Assembly (NCBI GenBank): GCA_934654775.1
Contig: CAKUGR010000010.1
Location: 1 to 64,000 of the forward strand
Length of the DNA stretch: 64,000 bases
Direction: 5' to 3'
DNA from: an uncultured Collinsella sp.
GTDB lineage: Bacteria; Actinomycetota; Coriobacteriia; Coriobacteriales; Coriobacteriaceae
The notes beneath the pieces are model-generated. The model searched no databases and was not told the DNA's origin. It worked only from the letters and a program-made list of their open reading frames with translations. The translations under genes and the position numbers were made by a program. Below are positions 1 to 8,254 of this stretch, one piece after another. Each line of letters begins with the position of its first letter. The first letter of the stretch is position 1.

Positions 1-28
1 GCCTGACCCCATATCGTTGGGGCCAGGC
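1..28. repeat. Hairpin-forming inverted repeat at the window edge
   Basis: The ten-base arms GCCTGACCCC and GGGGCCAGGC pair almost perfectly around a short loop. There is no T-tract on either side, so it does not look like an intrinsic terminator. A short reading frame on the minus strand (ATG at about 58-60) is open to the window edge across it, so it may lie inside or beside a gene cut off here. I cannot assign it further. Confidence 0.4.
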
Positions 29-66
29 CCGATTTTGCCTCTTGACAATGTCCTGCTCATATTAAA

Positions 67-100
67 AGGAACGTCCCCGAGTGCCGGCAGTTTGGGACAG
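67..100. repeat. Family D repeat, copy 1
   Basis: On the minus strand this reads CTGCCGGCACTCGGGGAC followed by GTTCCTTT. Nearly the same two blocks occur at 11577-11611, in a different order. It lies directly downstream of the antitoxin gene. Confidence 0.45.
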
Positions 101-304
101 TCATTGTTGATGAGAATCGGGCGCAATGCCAAAAGCCCCGTTCGGCGAGATGTCGAACGGGAAGGTGCCGCAGCGATTGAACGCGGCGATAAACATGCGG
201 ATGGCATTGGACGGCGTGGTACCCACGAGCTGGGTTGCCGCCGCGAAGGCCGCCTTCTCCTCGGGCAAGACCTTCGCGACTACAGGGGTCATGTGTTCTG
301 CCAT
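101..304 (-). CDS. RelB/DinJ-family antitoxin-like protein (67 aa)
   Basis: This small protein resembles the ribbon-helix-helix antitoxins of the RelB/DinJ family. The N-terminal part (residues 5-45) has the family pattern of a basic strand followed by helices, including the segment TPSNAIRMFIAAF, and the tail FPFDI is typical of DinJ relatives. The ATG at 302-304 is chosen because AAAGGAAG precedes it at the right distance; an upstream in-frame ATG at 379 lacks such a site. In known systems the protein neutralises an mRNA interferase and represses its own promoter. No toxin gene is visible in the 100 bases downstream, so it is either an orphan or its partner lies beyond the window. Confidence 0.6.
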   Translation of the reverse strand: MAEHMTPVVAKVLPEEKAAFAAATQLVGTTPSNAIRMFIAAFNRCGTFPFDISPNGAFGIAPDSHQQ

Positions 305-418
305 GGCGCTTCCTTTTTGAAACGACGGTGGTGCGGATAGATGCGGGCCATGCGGCTGGGCGACGGGCTGTGAAGGCAACCCGATTGGCCCGCATCCGGA
401 GTTTGTTTTTGCAGCGTT

Positions 419-447
419 GGTATTACTTGGTATTCCTAAGTATTACC
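419..447. promoter_or_regulatory. Three direct repeats on a 10-bp period upstream of the antitoxin (putative operator)
   Basis: GTATTAC, GTATTCC and GTATTAC start at 420, 430 and 440, exactly one helical turn apart. The ends of the block also form an imperfect inverted repeat. On the minus strand a possible promoter (TTGCTC, 17-bp spacer, TATTCT) lies just upstream at about 458-486. Repeats in phase with the helix are what an autoregulating ribbon-helix-helix protein would bind; that link is inference. Confidence 0.4.
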
Positions 448-542
448 CCGCAGATAGAATAGCACATCACTCCCATAGGAGCAAATGAAAACAGGTCATT
501 TTGTTGTTGAATTTGAGCTTGAATTTAGACTTGGAGGAACCT

Positions 543-1919
543 CTACAGCGTGATGACGTCCGAGATGTTGAGAGCTTGGGCGTCGGTGGCGTCGTGCGTG
601 GCGAGCAAGAGCGTGCGGCTGTCGAGCAGGTCGAGCACGGCCTTGGCCGTCGCATCGCGCGCGACGGGGTCCAGACCGGTAAAGGGCTCATCCAGAATGA
701 CGGCTCTGCCGCCGCACAGCAGGGCGCGCGCGATCTCGACACGCCGGCGCTGTCCACCCGAAAGCTCGGCCACGCGAGCCTGCACGTCCATCCCCGACAC
801 CAGCAGTCGCAGCAGGGCCGCGGCACTCGAGGCACCCACGCGCGCATCGGCACAAACCAGCACGTTATCGAGGGCCGAGGCATCCTCGACCAAACGCACA
901 TCCTGAAACACCATCGAGCACGGCGCGCACTCCCCCGCCGCAAGCGTAAGCAGCGTCGACTTACCCACACCCGAGGCGCCCATCACGCAAGCACGCCCAC
1001 CCGAAGGCACGTTGAGCACCAGACCGTCGAGCGCCGGCGCCCAGGGCGCACGATTGCCAATAGCAAGCGCAAGCCCCGCCGCAGCGCTATCGCCCGCAGC
1101 CCCCGCACGCCCACGAGCACCATGCCCGTGCGTCCGCACGGCCACCCGCCACGCCACGGACCCCGAAGCCTGCAGCAACCACACCAGCGCGCGCTCACAC
1201 GCCCACGAAACGGCAACGACCAGCACGGTCCACGCCAGCAGATCAGCCGTCTCAATCAAAAGTTTTGCCTGATAGATGCGCTCGCCCACGGTACCCACCG
1301 CCATGCCGATAAGCTCGGCCGCCACGCCAGCCTTCCAGCCCATGCCAATCACGGCCCGGGCGCACGAAAGCACAAACGGCAACACCTCGCGCCAGGTATG
1401 GGCGCAAAACAGGCGCCAGCCCCGCACGCCATGCAGACGAAACATCTCCTCCAACGACCCATTAACCTGCGCCAGGCCCTCGGCCAGCGAAAAATACACG
1501 CCCGGCAGCGCCATCAAAAAGACGGCGGCGATGCTCACGCGCGCCGACCCCAGCCAAATGAGCAGCAGGACCACCACGCAGGCGACCGGTGTCGCCTTCA
1601 CAAACGACAGCGCCGGCGCCACCAGGCGAGCAAAAGCCCGCGAGCGTGACGAAACCCCGGCCAGCACGCCACCGCATACCGCGGCAAGCGCCAACCCGCC
1701 CAGAATCCGCGCGCCCGAGCCCGCCAAAATCGCCCAGGTACCGCCATCGCACACCAGCCGCAACAGCGCCGCTACAACAGCACCCGGTCCGGGCAAGATC
1801 AGCGGCTGCGCCACCAGCGCCGCCACCAGCATCCACGCGGCAAGCCAAAAGGCGGCGACGGCACCTACTGCCGCCACCGCCTTCATACGCTCTGTCATTT
1901 GTCGAGCAAACGCACGCAC
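543..1919 (-). CDS. Fused ABC transporter permease and ATPase (SsuC/SsuB-like, 458 aa)
   Basis: One polypeptide carries both transporter halves that are usually separate. Residues about 1-265 form a hydrophobic BPD permease of the nitrate/sulfonate/taurine type with the loop around [14 protein letters not shown]. Residues about 285-458 form an ABC ATPase with Walker [10 protein letters not shown], a Q-loop (VFQD), signature [14 protein letters not shown], Walker B AVILDEP and an ATHD switch. The distance from Walker A to the Q-loop is only about 18 residues instead of about 40, so part of the beta subdomain is missing. The GTG at 1919 is preferred since GGAG lies six bases upstream and it follows the binding-protein gene by 3 bp; ATG at 1898 is the alternative. 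Substrate unknown. Confidence 0.85.
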   Translation of the reverse strand: MRAFARQMTERMKAVAAVGAVAAFWLAAWMLVAALVAQPLILPGPGAVVAALLRLVCDGGTWAILAGSGARILGGLALAAVCGGVLAGVSSRSRAFARLVAPALSFVKATPVACVVVLLLIWLGSARVSIAAVFLMALPGVYFSLAEGLAQVNGSLEEMFRLHGVRGWRLFCAHTWREVLPFVLSCARAVIGMGWKAGVAAELIGMAVGTVGERIYQAKLLIETADLLAWTVLVVAVSWACERALVWLLQASGSVAWRVAVRTHGHGARGRAGAAGDSAAAGLALAIGNRAPWAPALDGLVLNVPSGGRACVMGASGVGKSTLLTLAAGECAPCSMVFQDVRLVEDASALDNVLVCADARVGASSAAALLRLLVSGMDVQARVAELSGGQRRRVEIARALLCGGRAVILDEPFTGLDPVARDATAKAVLDLLDSRTLLLATHDATDAQALNISDVITL

Positions 1920-1922
1920 GGG

Positions 1923-2972
1923 CTACTCCATGTAGTAGAAATCGTCAGCCGGAAGTTTACCACCCACGGCGCTCGCGTCCGCATCGGACAGCACCTGCAG
2001 ATACCCGCCAAGCGCCGCCTTCATATCCTTGCCCGTCTGGCACACGAGCATGCACCCGGGGATCGCCTTCTCGGCGATCTTGGCGTTGTCCACGATACCG
2101 GCATCGACCACGGCCTGCGCCCAGTCCGCCGGTGCCGCATTGACAGTCTTAACGCTCGCCGCATGGCAGCTCAAGAACTCCGCCACGGCCTCGGGATGCT
2201 CCTCGGCAAACGCACGGCGCACCACGGTCACGCCCGTCAACAAACGCGAACCTGTGTCGCCCGCCAGCTCATCCCACACGTCGGTCAGACTCACCGGCGC
2301 CGACAGCTTGCCCTCGCTCTTGGCGATGGCCGCCGTCTTAAACGGCTCCGGCAGCACGCCCACGGCAGACGGATCGGCCAGCAGCGCCGACAGCACCTCG
2401 GTGGGCTCGCTCTTAAACTCGAGCGTCACCTGGCCGGTCAGACCCGCGCGCTCTAGCAGGTAGTTCATCACATACTCCGGCGTGGTGCCCTTGCCCGTCA
2501 TATAGACGGTATGGCCCGCCAGATCGCCAAACGAGGTAACGTCCGCGTCGCCCGTCACAACGTTCAGCACGCCCAGCGTGTTGATGTCGATGACCTGCAC
2601 CGCGCCCTCGGTCTTGTTGTAGAGCACGCTCGCCACGTTGGCGGGCACCAGGGCAATGTCGATATCGCCCTGAATGACCTTGGGCACGATCTCGTCGGCG
2701 GCAGTGTTGATCGCAAAGTCGAACTCATTGTCCGTCTCGCCATCGGCAGCCTGGTCCATAAACTGCACCAGGCCAATCGAGGTCGGCCCCTTGAGCGAGG
2801 CGACATGCACCTCGACCGGCTCTGCAGCAGCGCCGTCCGTGGCAGCCGAGCCCGCGGCGGACCCGGCACCGGCAGCCCCGCCGCCACAGCCCGCGAGCGC
2901 AAGCGACAGAGCGCCCGCGACGAGCGCCGAGGCAAACCCCCGGCGCGACATCTCAAAATCAAACGCGCGCAT
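1923..2972 (-). CDS. ABC transporter substrate-binding lipoprotein (SsuA/NMT1-like, 349 aa)
   Basis: The N-terminus has a twin-arginine-like stretch (SRRGFASALVAG) and a lipobox LAGC, followed by an Ala/Gly linker, so the mature protein should be lipid-anchored outside the membrane. The rest resembles periplasmic-binding-fold proteins of the nitrate/sulfonate/thiamine-precursor class. It would deliver a ligand to the fused permease-ATPase encoded 3 bp downstream. The ATG at 2972 starts 2 bp after the hydrogenase stop and has AGGGG inside the hydrogenase end, so translation is probably coupled. ATG at 2951 (MSRRG) is an alternative start. The ligand cannot be read from the sequence. Confidence 0.8.
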   Translation of the reverse strand: MRAFDFEMSRRGFASALVAGALSLALAGCGGGAAGAGSAAGSAATDGAAAEPVEVHVASLKGPTSIGLVQFMDQAADGETDNEFDFAINTAADEIVPKVIQGDIDIALVPANVASVLYNKTEGAVQVIDINTLGVLNVVTGDADVTSFGDLAGHTVYMTGKGTTPEYVMNYLLERAGLTGQVTLEFKSEPTEVLSALLADPSAVGVLPEPFKTAAIAKSEGKLSAPVSLTDVWDELAGDTGSRLLTGVTVVRRAFAEEHPEAVAEFLSCHAASVKTVNAAPADWAQAVVDAGIVDNAKIAEKAIPGCMLVCQTGKDMKAALGGYLQVLSDADASAVGGKLPADDFYYME

Positions 2973-2974
2973 CG

Positions 2975-4786
2975 CTAGCACGTCCCCTCGTTAGGCATCG
3001 ACCAGGCGTGATGGTCGGTATGCAGCAGCTCCTCGGCCAGCGGCGAGAGCGGCTCGCCCAAGAACTCGCGGTAGCACGCCTGGACATCGGGATTCTCGTG
3101 CGAGAAGCGAATGTCCGCAGCAGCATCCAGGCCCCACAGCACCTGACCGCGCTCGACCGCCAACTCGCAGCCGTCGTGGATGGGCTGACCGCCGCCACCG
3201 ACGCAGCCGCCCGGGCACGCCATGACCTCAACGAAGTCATAGCTCACGCGGCCGTCGCGAATCGCGTCGAGTAGACGAGCGGCGTTGCCCAGCCCGTGCG
3301 CCACGGCGACGCGCACCCTGGTGCCATCGATGTCGGCCACGGCTTCCTTCCAGCCGTCGAGTCCGCGCACGTCGGTAAAGAAGTCGGCGTCGGGGTTCTT
3401 ACCCGTCACCAGGTAATATGCCGAGCGCACGGCGGCCTCCATCACGCCGCCCGTGGCGCCAAAGATCACACCCGCGCCCGTGCCAAAGCCCAGCGGCGTA
3501 TCGAGCGGCTCCTCGACCAGCGTATCCACGCTCACGTGGTTCGCGCGGATCATGCGCACCATCTCGCGCACCGTCAGCGCAACGTCCACATCGGGCGTAC
3601 CGTCCTCGCCCACCATGCTCGGCAGCGCGCACTCGGCCTTCTTAGCCGTGCACGGCATAACGGACACCACAAACAGGCGCTCGGGCTCCACGCCCAGCAC
3701 CTTGGCGTAGTAGGTCTTGGCAATAGCGCCAAACATCTGCTGCGGCGACTTAGACGTGGACAGGCTGTCGACAAACTCCGGATAGCGCGCCTTCACAAAG
3801 CGCACCCAGCCCGGGCAGCAGCTCGTAAACATGGGCCAGCCGCGGCTGTCGCCCTCGCCCTTGGCGGCCTTACCCAGGCGCTCGAGCAGCTCGGAGCCCT
3901 CCTCCATAATGGTGAGGTCGGCCGAGAAGTCGGTGTCGAACACGTACTCAAAGCCCACGCGACGCAGCGCGCAAGCCAGGCGCTCGACGGTAGCCTCCTC
4001 GCGCGGAATGCCGAGCTCCTCGCCCCAGGCGCTACGCACGGCCGGCGCAATCTGCACCAGTACGATCTTGTCGGGATCGGCGAGAGCATCGAACACGGTC
4101 TCGGTATCGTCACGCTCGCGCAGGGCGCCCGTCGGGCAATGCGTGATGCACTGACCGCACGCGACGCAATCGGTCTTGCCGATCGGCGCACGCCCACGGG
4201 TGCCTACGGCGGTATGCGTGGCGCGGTTGGTCAGGTCCCAAATCCCTAAGCCCTGCACGCTCTCACACACCTTGATGCAGCGCATGCATTTGATGCACTT
4301 GTCGTTATCGCGGATGATGGGGAAATCGAAGTCCCAGCCCTCGCGCGCCAGGTGCTGCTCGTACGGCAGATAGAAGATGCCCAGGTCGTTGGCGATGGTC
4401 TGCAGGTTGCAGTTACCACTGCGCACGCAGCTCGTACAGCGCGAGTCGTGCTGGGACAGCAGCAGCTGCACGTTGGTGCGACGGGCCTCACGGGCCTTGG
4501 GGCTGTTAGTGTGGACCACCATGCCGCCGAGCACGTAGTTGTTGCAGGCGGCGACCAGCTGGTCGCAGCCCTCGACCTCGACCACGCACACGCGGCAACC
4601 GCCGATCTCGTTTAGATCGCGCAGGTAGCACAGGGTGGGAATCTGAATGCCGACGGACTTGGCCGCGTCCAGGATCGTGGTGTGCTCGGGCACCACGACC
4701 TCGCAATTATCGATCGTGAGCTTGACCATGTTGAGTGCTCCGCTTTCGGTGTTGTCGCTGACAGTGGTTTTGTTGGGCTCTACCAT
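2975..4786 (-). CDS. hydA: [FeFe] hydrogenase catalytic subunit, modular (603 aa)
   Basis: This is the enzyme for reversible proton reduction to H2. Domains in order: a [2Fe-2S] ferredoxin domain (residues about 20-95), a His-Cys3 [4Fe-4S] motif (HDSRCTSCVRSGNC, about 113-126), two [4Fe-4S] clusters (CIKCMRC and CVACGQC), then the H-cluster domain with all three signatures: TSCCPGW (about 320), MPCTAKKAE (about 376) and MACPGGCVGGGGQP (about 521). A small-subunit-like C-terminus follows. ATG 4786 has GGAGGAAC in front and overlaps the upstream stop by 7 bp; ATG 4729 (MVKLTID) is an alternative with GGAG upstream. The GltD-like partner matches the glutamate-synthase-linked class usually called group A2. 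Cytoplasmic. Confidence 0.93.
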   Translation of the reverse strand: MVEPNKTTVSDNTESGALNMVKLTIDNCEVVVPEHTTILDAAKSVGIQIPTLCYLRDLNEIGGCRVCVVEVEGCDQLVAACNNYVLGGMVVHTNSPKAREARRTNVQLLLSQHDSRCTSCVRSGNCNLQTIANDLGIFYLPYEQHLAREGWDFDFPIIRDNDKCIKCMRCIKVCESVQGLGIWDLTNRATHTAVGTRGRAPIGKTDCVACGQCITHCPTGALRERDDTETVFDALADPDKIVLVQIAPAVRSAWGEELGIPREEATVERLACALRRVGFEYVFDTDFSADLTIMEEGSELLERLGKAAKGEGDSRGWPMFTSCCPGWVRFVKARYPEFVDSLSTSKSPQQMFGAIAKTYYAKVLGVEPERLFVVSVMPCTAKKAECALPSMVGEDGTPDVDVALTVREMVRMIRANHVSVDTLVEEPLDTPLGFGTGAGVIFGATGGVMEAAVRSAYYLVTGKNPDADFFTDVRGLDGWKEAVADIDGTRVRVAVAHGLGNAARLLDAIRDGRVSYDFVEVMACPGGCVGGGGQPIHDGCELAVERGQVLWGLDAAADIRFSHENPDVQACYREFLGEPLSPLAEELLHTDHHAWSMPNEGTC

Positions 4787-6612
4787 TCCAGGTTCCTCCC
4801 TCCGCGGAACGCGCCAAAGCCAAAGTGGTCGCAACGCAGACAGCGGCTTGCCTCCTGGCGTGCCTCCTGCTCGGTAAGGCCCTGCTCGACCAGATTCCAA
4901 TCGTGGATGCGCTCGCCGGCCTCGCGCTCGCCCAGCTCGCAGCGGCCGCACTCGTGCTTGCCCTTAAACTGCACGGTCGGCAGCTCAACGTCGAGCTTGA
5001 TCTTGTGGTCAAAGCCCAGGTAGCGGTCGATATTTGCCGCAGCAACGCGGCCGGCGTTGATGGCACGGATGACGGTAGCGGGACCGGTCTGGCAGTCGCC
5101 GCCGCTAAAGAGACCATCGAAGTTGGGCACAGCGCCGTCCGAATCGGTGACGATGCAGCCCCACTTGCAGGCGATGCCCATCTCCTCAAACGGCTTGGAA
5201 TCGATGTCCTGGCCAATGGCCACAAACACGCGCTCGCAGGGGATGACGCGCTCGGGCGTGGCGGCGGCACGCGGAGCCGGACGACCGCGGCGGGGCTCAC
5301 CGATAATCTGCGGCTGCACGCGCAGGCCGCTCACGCGACCGCCCTCGCCCGTCTCGATAGCGAGCGGGGCCGTGAGCTCCAGCACCTCGCAGCCCTCGGC
5401 CTGGGCACCGGCGATCTCGGCATCCTGGGCCGTCATGTCGCAGATGCGACGGCGGTAGACGATGCTCACCTTTTCGGCACCGCAGCGCACGGCAGAGCGC
5501 GCCACGTCCATGGCCACGTTGCCGCCGCCGATGACGCACACGCGCTGGCCGCTCAGGTCGGGCAGCTCGTCGTCGCCGATGGCGCGCAGCATCTTGACGG
5601 CCGACTCCACGCCGGGGGCGTCCTCGCACGGAAGACCGAGCTTCTTATCGCTGTGGGCACCGATGGCCAGGTAGACGGCATCAAACTCGTCGCGCAGACG
5701 GGTGAGCTCGTCGCCGTTGACGGAGTGGTCAAGCTCCACGTCGATACCGGCACTCAAGATCCAGTCAACCTCGGCCTGCAGGCGCTCGCGCGGCAGACGA
5801 TAACTGGGGATGCCGTAGCGCAGCATACCGCCCAAGTGATGACGCTGCTCAAAAATGGTCACCTTGTGGCCCATAATTGCCAAGTAGTAGGCGCAGGAAA
5901 GACCAGCCGGGCCGCCGCCGATCACGGCAACGCGCTTGCCGGTGGCCTCGGCGATCCAAGGCTTGTGGTCGTTGAGGTCGCTGTGCTCAACGGCAAAACG
6001 CTTGAGGGCAAGGATGTTCATGGGATCGTCGACCATGCCGCGACGGCAGTGCATCTCGCAGGGATGCTCGCACACCAGGCCGCAGACGAGCGGCAGCGGG
6101 TTGTTCTTGCGGATGACCTTGACGGCGTCGGCATAGCGGCCGGCCTCGACGAGCGAAATGTAGCCGGGAATGTCGACATGCGCCGGGCAGCCCGAGACAC
6201 ACGGGACGCGGGCCTCGCGGTCGAAGCCGCAGGAGTGCTCGCGGATGTGATGCTCAAAGTCATCACGGAAGCCACGAATGGCCGTGAGCGCCATGGCGCC
6301 GGCCTCGTAGCCGATAGCGCAGTCACTCGAAAGGTAGATGGTGCGGGCGGTGCGCTCGATCAGATTGAGCGTGGACTCGTCGGCGCGGCCCTCGAGCACA
6401 TCGGCGAGCAGGTCGCTCAGCGCGCTCAGGCCCACGCGGCAGGGCGTACACTTGCCGCAGCTCTGCGTCGAGCACAGGTTGACGAGCGCCGCCGTAAACT
6501 CAACGGGACACGGGGCGAGCGAACTCACCGCCAGACGACGTCCAAGCGCATCGTGCAGGTCGTCCATGACGGCCTGAGCGTGGCTGCGTTCCATTACATG
6601 CAGTCGAGCCAT
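4780..6612 (-). CDS. NuoF-like cluster domain fused to GltD-like NAD(P)H flavoprotein (610 aa)
   Basis: Residues about 1-110 resemble the C-terminal cluster domain of NuoF/HndC, with the ligands CSTQSCGKCTPCRVG. Residues about 120-560 are GltD/NfnB-like: a cysteine-rich Fe-S segment (CVSGCPAHVDIPG, CGLVCEHPCEMHC), an FAD site (VIGGGPAGLSCAYYL) and an NAD(P) site (CVIGGGNVAMDVARS). A further cysteine set near the end (CGRCELGE, CLRCDHFG) may bind another cluster. It has no NuoF flavin domain. The likely role is to pass electrons between a pyridine nucleotide and the hydrogenase encoded directly downstream. The ATG at 6612 follows AGAGGGG; a GTG at 6627 is less likely. Confidence 0.85.
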   Translation of the reverse strand: MARLHVMERSHAQAVMDDLHDALGRRLAVSSLAPCPVEFTAALVNLCSTQSCGKCTPCRVGLSALSDLLADVLEGRADESTLNLIERTARTIYLSSDCAIGYEAGAMALTAIRGFRDDFEHHIREHSCGFDREARVPCVSGCPAHVDIPGYISLVEAGRYADAVKVIRKNNPLPLVCGLVCEHPCEMHCRRGMVDDPMNILALKRFAVEHSDLNDHKPWIAEATGKRVAVIGGGPAGLSCAYYLAIMGHKVTIFEQRHHLGGMLRYGIPSYRLPRERLQAEVDWILSAGIDVELDHSVNGDELTRLRDEFDAVYLAIGAHSDKKLGLPCEDAPGVESAVKMLRAIGDDELPDLSGQRVCVIGGGNVAMDVARSAVRCGAEKVSIVYRRRICDMTAQDAEIAGAQAEGCEVLELTAPLAIETGEGGRVSGLRVQPQIIGEPRRGRPAPRAAATPERVIPCERVFVAIGQDIDSKPFEEMGIACKWGCIVTDSDGAVPNFDGLFSGGDCQTGPATVIRAINAGRVAAANIDRYLGFDHKIKLDVELPTVQFKGKHECGRCELGEREAGERIHDWNLVEQGLTEQEARQEASRCLRCDHFGFGAFRGGRNLEW

Positions 6613-6676
6613 AAGATCCCCTCTCACATGGCAGCCCGGAGGCGTGGCCGGGCGAAATTGCTACACGCACAACACT

Positions 6677-6697
6677 GACCTAAAAAGTTGTTAGGTC
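6677..6697. promoter_or_regulatory. Inverted repeat upstream of the hydrogenase operon
   Basis: GACCTAA and TTAGGTC flank a 7-bp spacer. It lies about 65 bp before the flavoprotein start and just downstream of a possible promoter, so it could be an operator or a leader hairpin. It does not match the Rex box. Confidence 0.4.
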
Positions 6698-6716
6698 TCC
6701 ACACGGTTCGGCAGGC

Positions 6717-6744
6717 GGTATAAAATGTCGCCCTCAGCGGTGAA
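6717..6744 (-). promoter_or_regulatory. Possible promoter of the hydrogenase/ABC operon
   Basis: On the minus strand TTCACC and TATACC are separated by 16 bp. No other good hexamer pair was seen between the PTS operon and the flavoprotein start. Confidence 0.35.
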
Positions 6745-6800
6745 AAAGAACATTACCGCAGATAAATGCCATATTTGATAAAACGCGTTTTCAAATGACA

Positions 6801-6834
6801 ATACCCCGCCCACGCAATCACGTGGACGGGGCAT
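6801..6834 (-). terminator. Terminator of the PTS/GH4 operon
   Basis: A 14-bp GC-rich stem (ATGCCCCGTCCACG with CGTGGGCGGGGTAT) and a 6-base loop lie 35 bp after the GH4 stop. The trailing T-tract is weak. Confidence 0.6.
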
Positions 6835-6868
6835 TGCTCCAGGTATGCGGTCGGCGACCCTGTTGCTT

Positions 6869-8251
6869 TTACTTAAGCTCGGGCCAGAAGTCCTTGTTGG
6901 CCTCGATCATGTCGTCGAGAACCTCCTTGGCGACCTTCATCGAAGGCACGGTCTTGTTGAGCGTAAAGGCCTTGAGTGCCTTCTCGTACGAACCCTCGAT
7001 CGTAGCCTCGACCACGAGCTTCTCGGAGTTCAGCTGCTGCATCATGAGGCCCTGCTGGAACAGCGGAATGTTGTCGCGGCTGATGACCTCGGGGCCGTTC
7101 TTGCCAATGTAGGCAGGCAGCTCGACCATGGCGTCGTAGGGCATGTTGGGGATAGCGCCCTTGTTCTCGCAAATGACCAGGAAGCGCTGCTTGGTGTCGT
7201 TCTTCAGGGCGATAGCCAGGTCGGCAATCCAGTCGCCGTGGCTGCCCGCATAGAACGTGCTCTCGTCGATCTCGCCCGTCTTCTCGTAATGGTCGATACC
7301 ATCAAAGAGGTTCTTCTCACGCGTCTCCTCAACCTCATTCGCACGGGTGCGCTCGGGGTTGGAATGCTCGACGAACTCCTTCTGCTGCAGGTAGTAGTTC
7401 AGGTACGTGTTGGGCAGGTACTCCGGGAAGCACTCCATGATCTCGTACTCGCCCTTCCAGACGTAGTACCAGCTGCCCTTGGTGTGGCGGTTCTGCTCGG
7501 GGTGCTCGTCGGTGGCCTCCTCGGGCTTCTTGGACATCAGCGAGCCCATGCCCTTGAGGTACGAATCAGGCAGCAGAATCTCGTGCTCCTTGATGTACTC
7601 GCGCAGCTGCGGGAGCACCTCCTCGCCCTTGTGACGGATCGAGGTGAACCAGCCAAAGTGGTTGAGGCCAAAGTAATCGTACTCGACATCCTTCTTGTCG
7701 ATATCGAGTGCAGCGCAGACCACGTCGATAATCGCGATCGGCATGTCGCAGATGTTGATGATGCGAGCGTTGGGACGCAGCACACGGCAGCCCTCGGACA
7801 CGATGGCAGCGGGGTTGGAGTAGTTGAGAATCCAGTAGTCCTTCTTGGCGTACTTCTCAACGTCATCAATCAGCTCGACCATGGGGAAGATGGTGCGCAT
7901 GCCGTAGGCAAGGCCACCGCAGCCACAGGTCTCCTGACCCACGCAGCCGTGACGCAGCGGAATCTTCTCGTCCTGCTCGCGCATGGCATAGCCGCCCACG
8001 CGCATCTGGGCAAACACGAAACTCGCGTCGGCAAAAGCCGTCTCCTTGTCGGTGGTCACCGTAAGCTTGATGTCCAGGCCAAGGTCCTCGTGCAGAATCC
8101 AGTCCACGAGCACGCCGATCTTGCGCTGGCGCTCCTCGTTGATGTCATACAGACGAATCTCGTCAACGTCGAGCTCGTCCTTGCGCAGGGCGATGGACTT
8201 GACGATGCCAGGGGTAAAGGTGGATCCGCCACCACACAGAGTAATGATCAT
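6869..8251 (-). CDS. malH: 6-phospho-alpha-glucosidase, glycoside hydrolase family 4 (460 aa)
   Basis: GH4 enzymes use NAD+ and a divalent metal to split phosphorylated disaccharides such as maltose-6-phosphate in the cytoplasm. The N-terminal NAD-binding loop (CGGGSTFTPG), the segment GQETCGCGGLAYGMR, the metal-site cysteine in NICDMP and the histidine in GLNHFGW are all present. The C-terminal ANKDFWPEL is as I remember it in GlvA/MalH. The length matches the family (about 440-460). The gene follows the PTS EIICB gene by 3 bp, so import and hydrolysis are coupled in one operon. The exact sugar (maltose, trehalulose-type or another alpha-glucoside) is not fixed by the sequence. Confidence 0.92.
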   Translation of the reverse strand: MIITLCGGGSTFTPGIVKSIALRKDELDVDEIRLYDINEERQRKIGVLVDWILHEDLGLDIKLTVTTDKETAFADASFVFAQMRVGGYAMREQDEKIPLRHGCVGQETCGCGGLAYGMRTIFPMVELIDDVEKYAKKDYWILNYSNPAAIVSEGCRVLRPNARIINICDMPIAIIDVVCAALDIDKKDVEYDYFGLNHFGWFTSIRHKGEEVLPQLREYIKEHEILLPDSYLKGMGSLMSKKPEEATDEHPEQNRHTKGSWYYVWKGEYEIMECFPEYLPNTYLNYYLQQKEFVEHSNPERTRANEVEETREKNLFDGIDHYEKTGEIDESTFYAGSHGDWIADLAIALKNDTKQRFLVICENKGAIPNMPYDAMVELPAYIGKNGPEVISRDNIPLFQQGLMMQQLNSEKLVVEATIEGSYEKALKAFTLNKTVPSMKVAKEVLDDMIEANKDFWPELK

Positions 8252-8254
8252 TGT

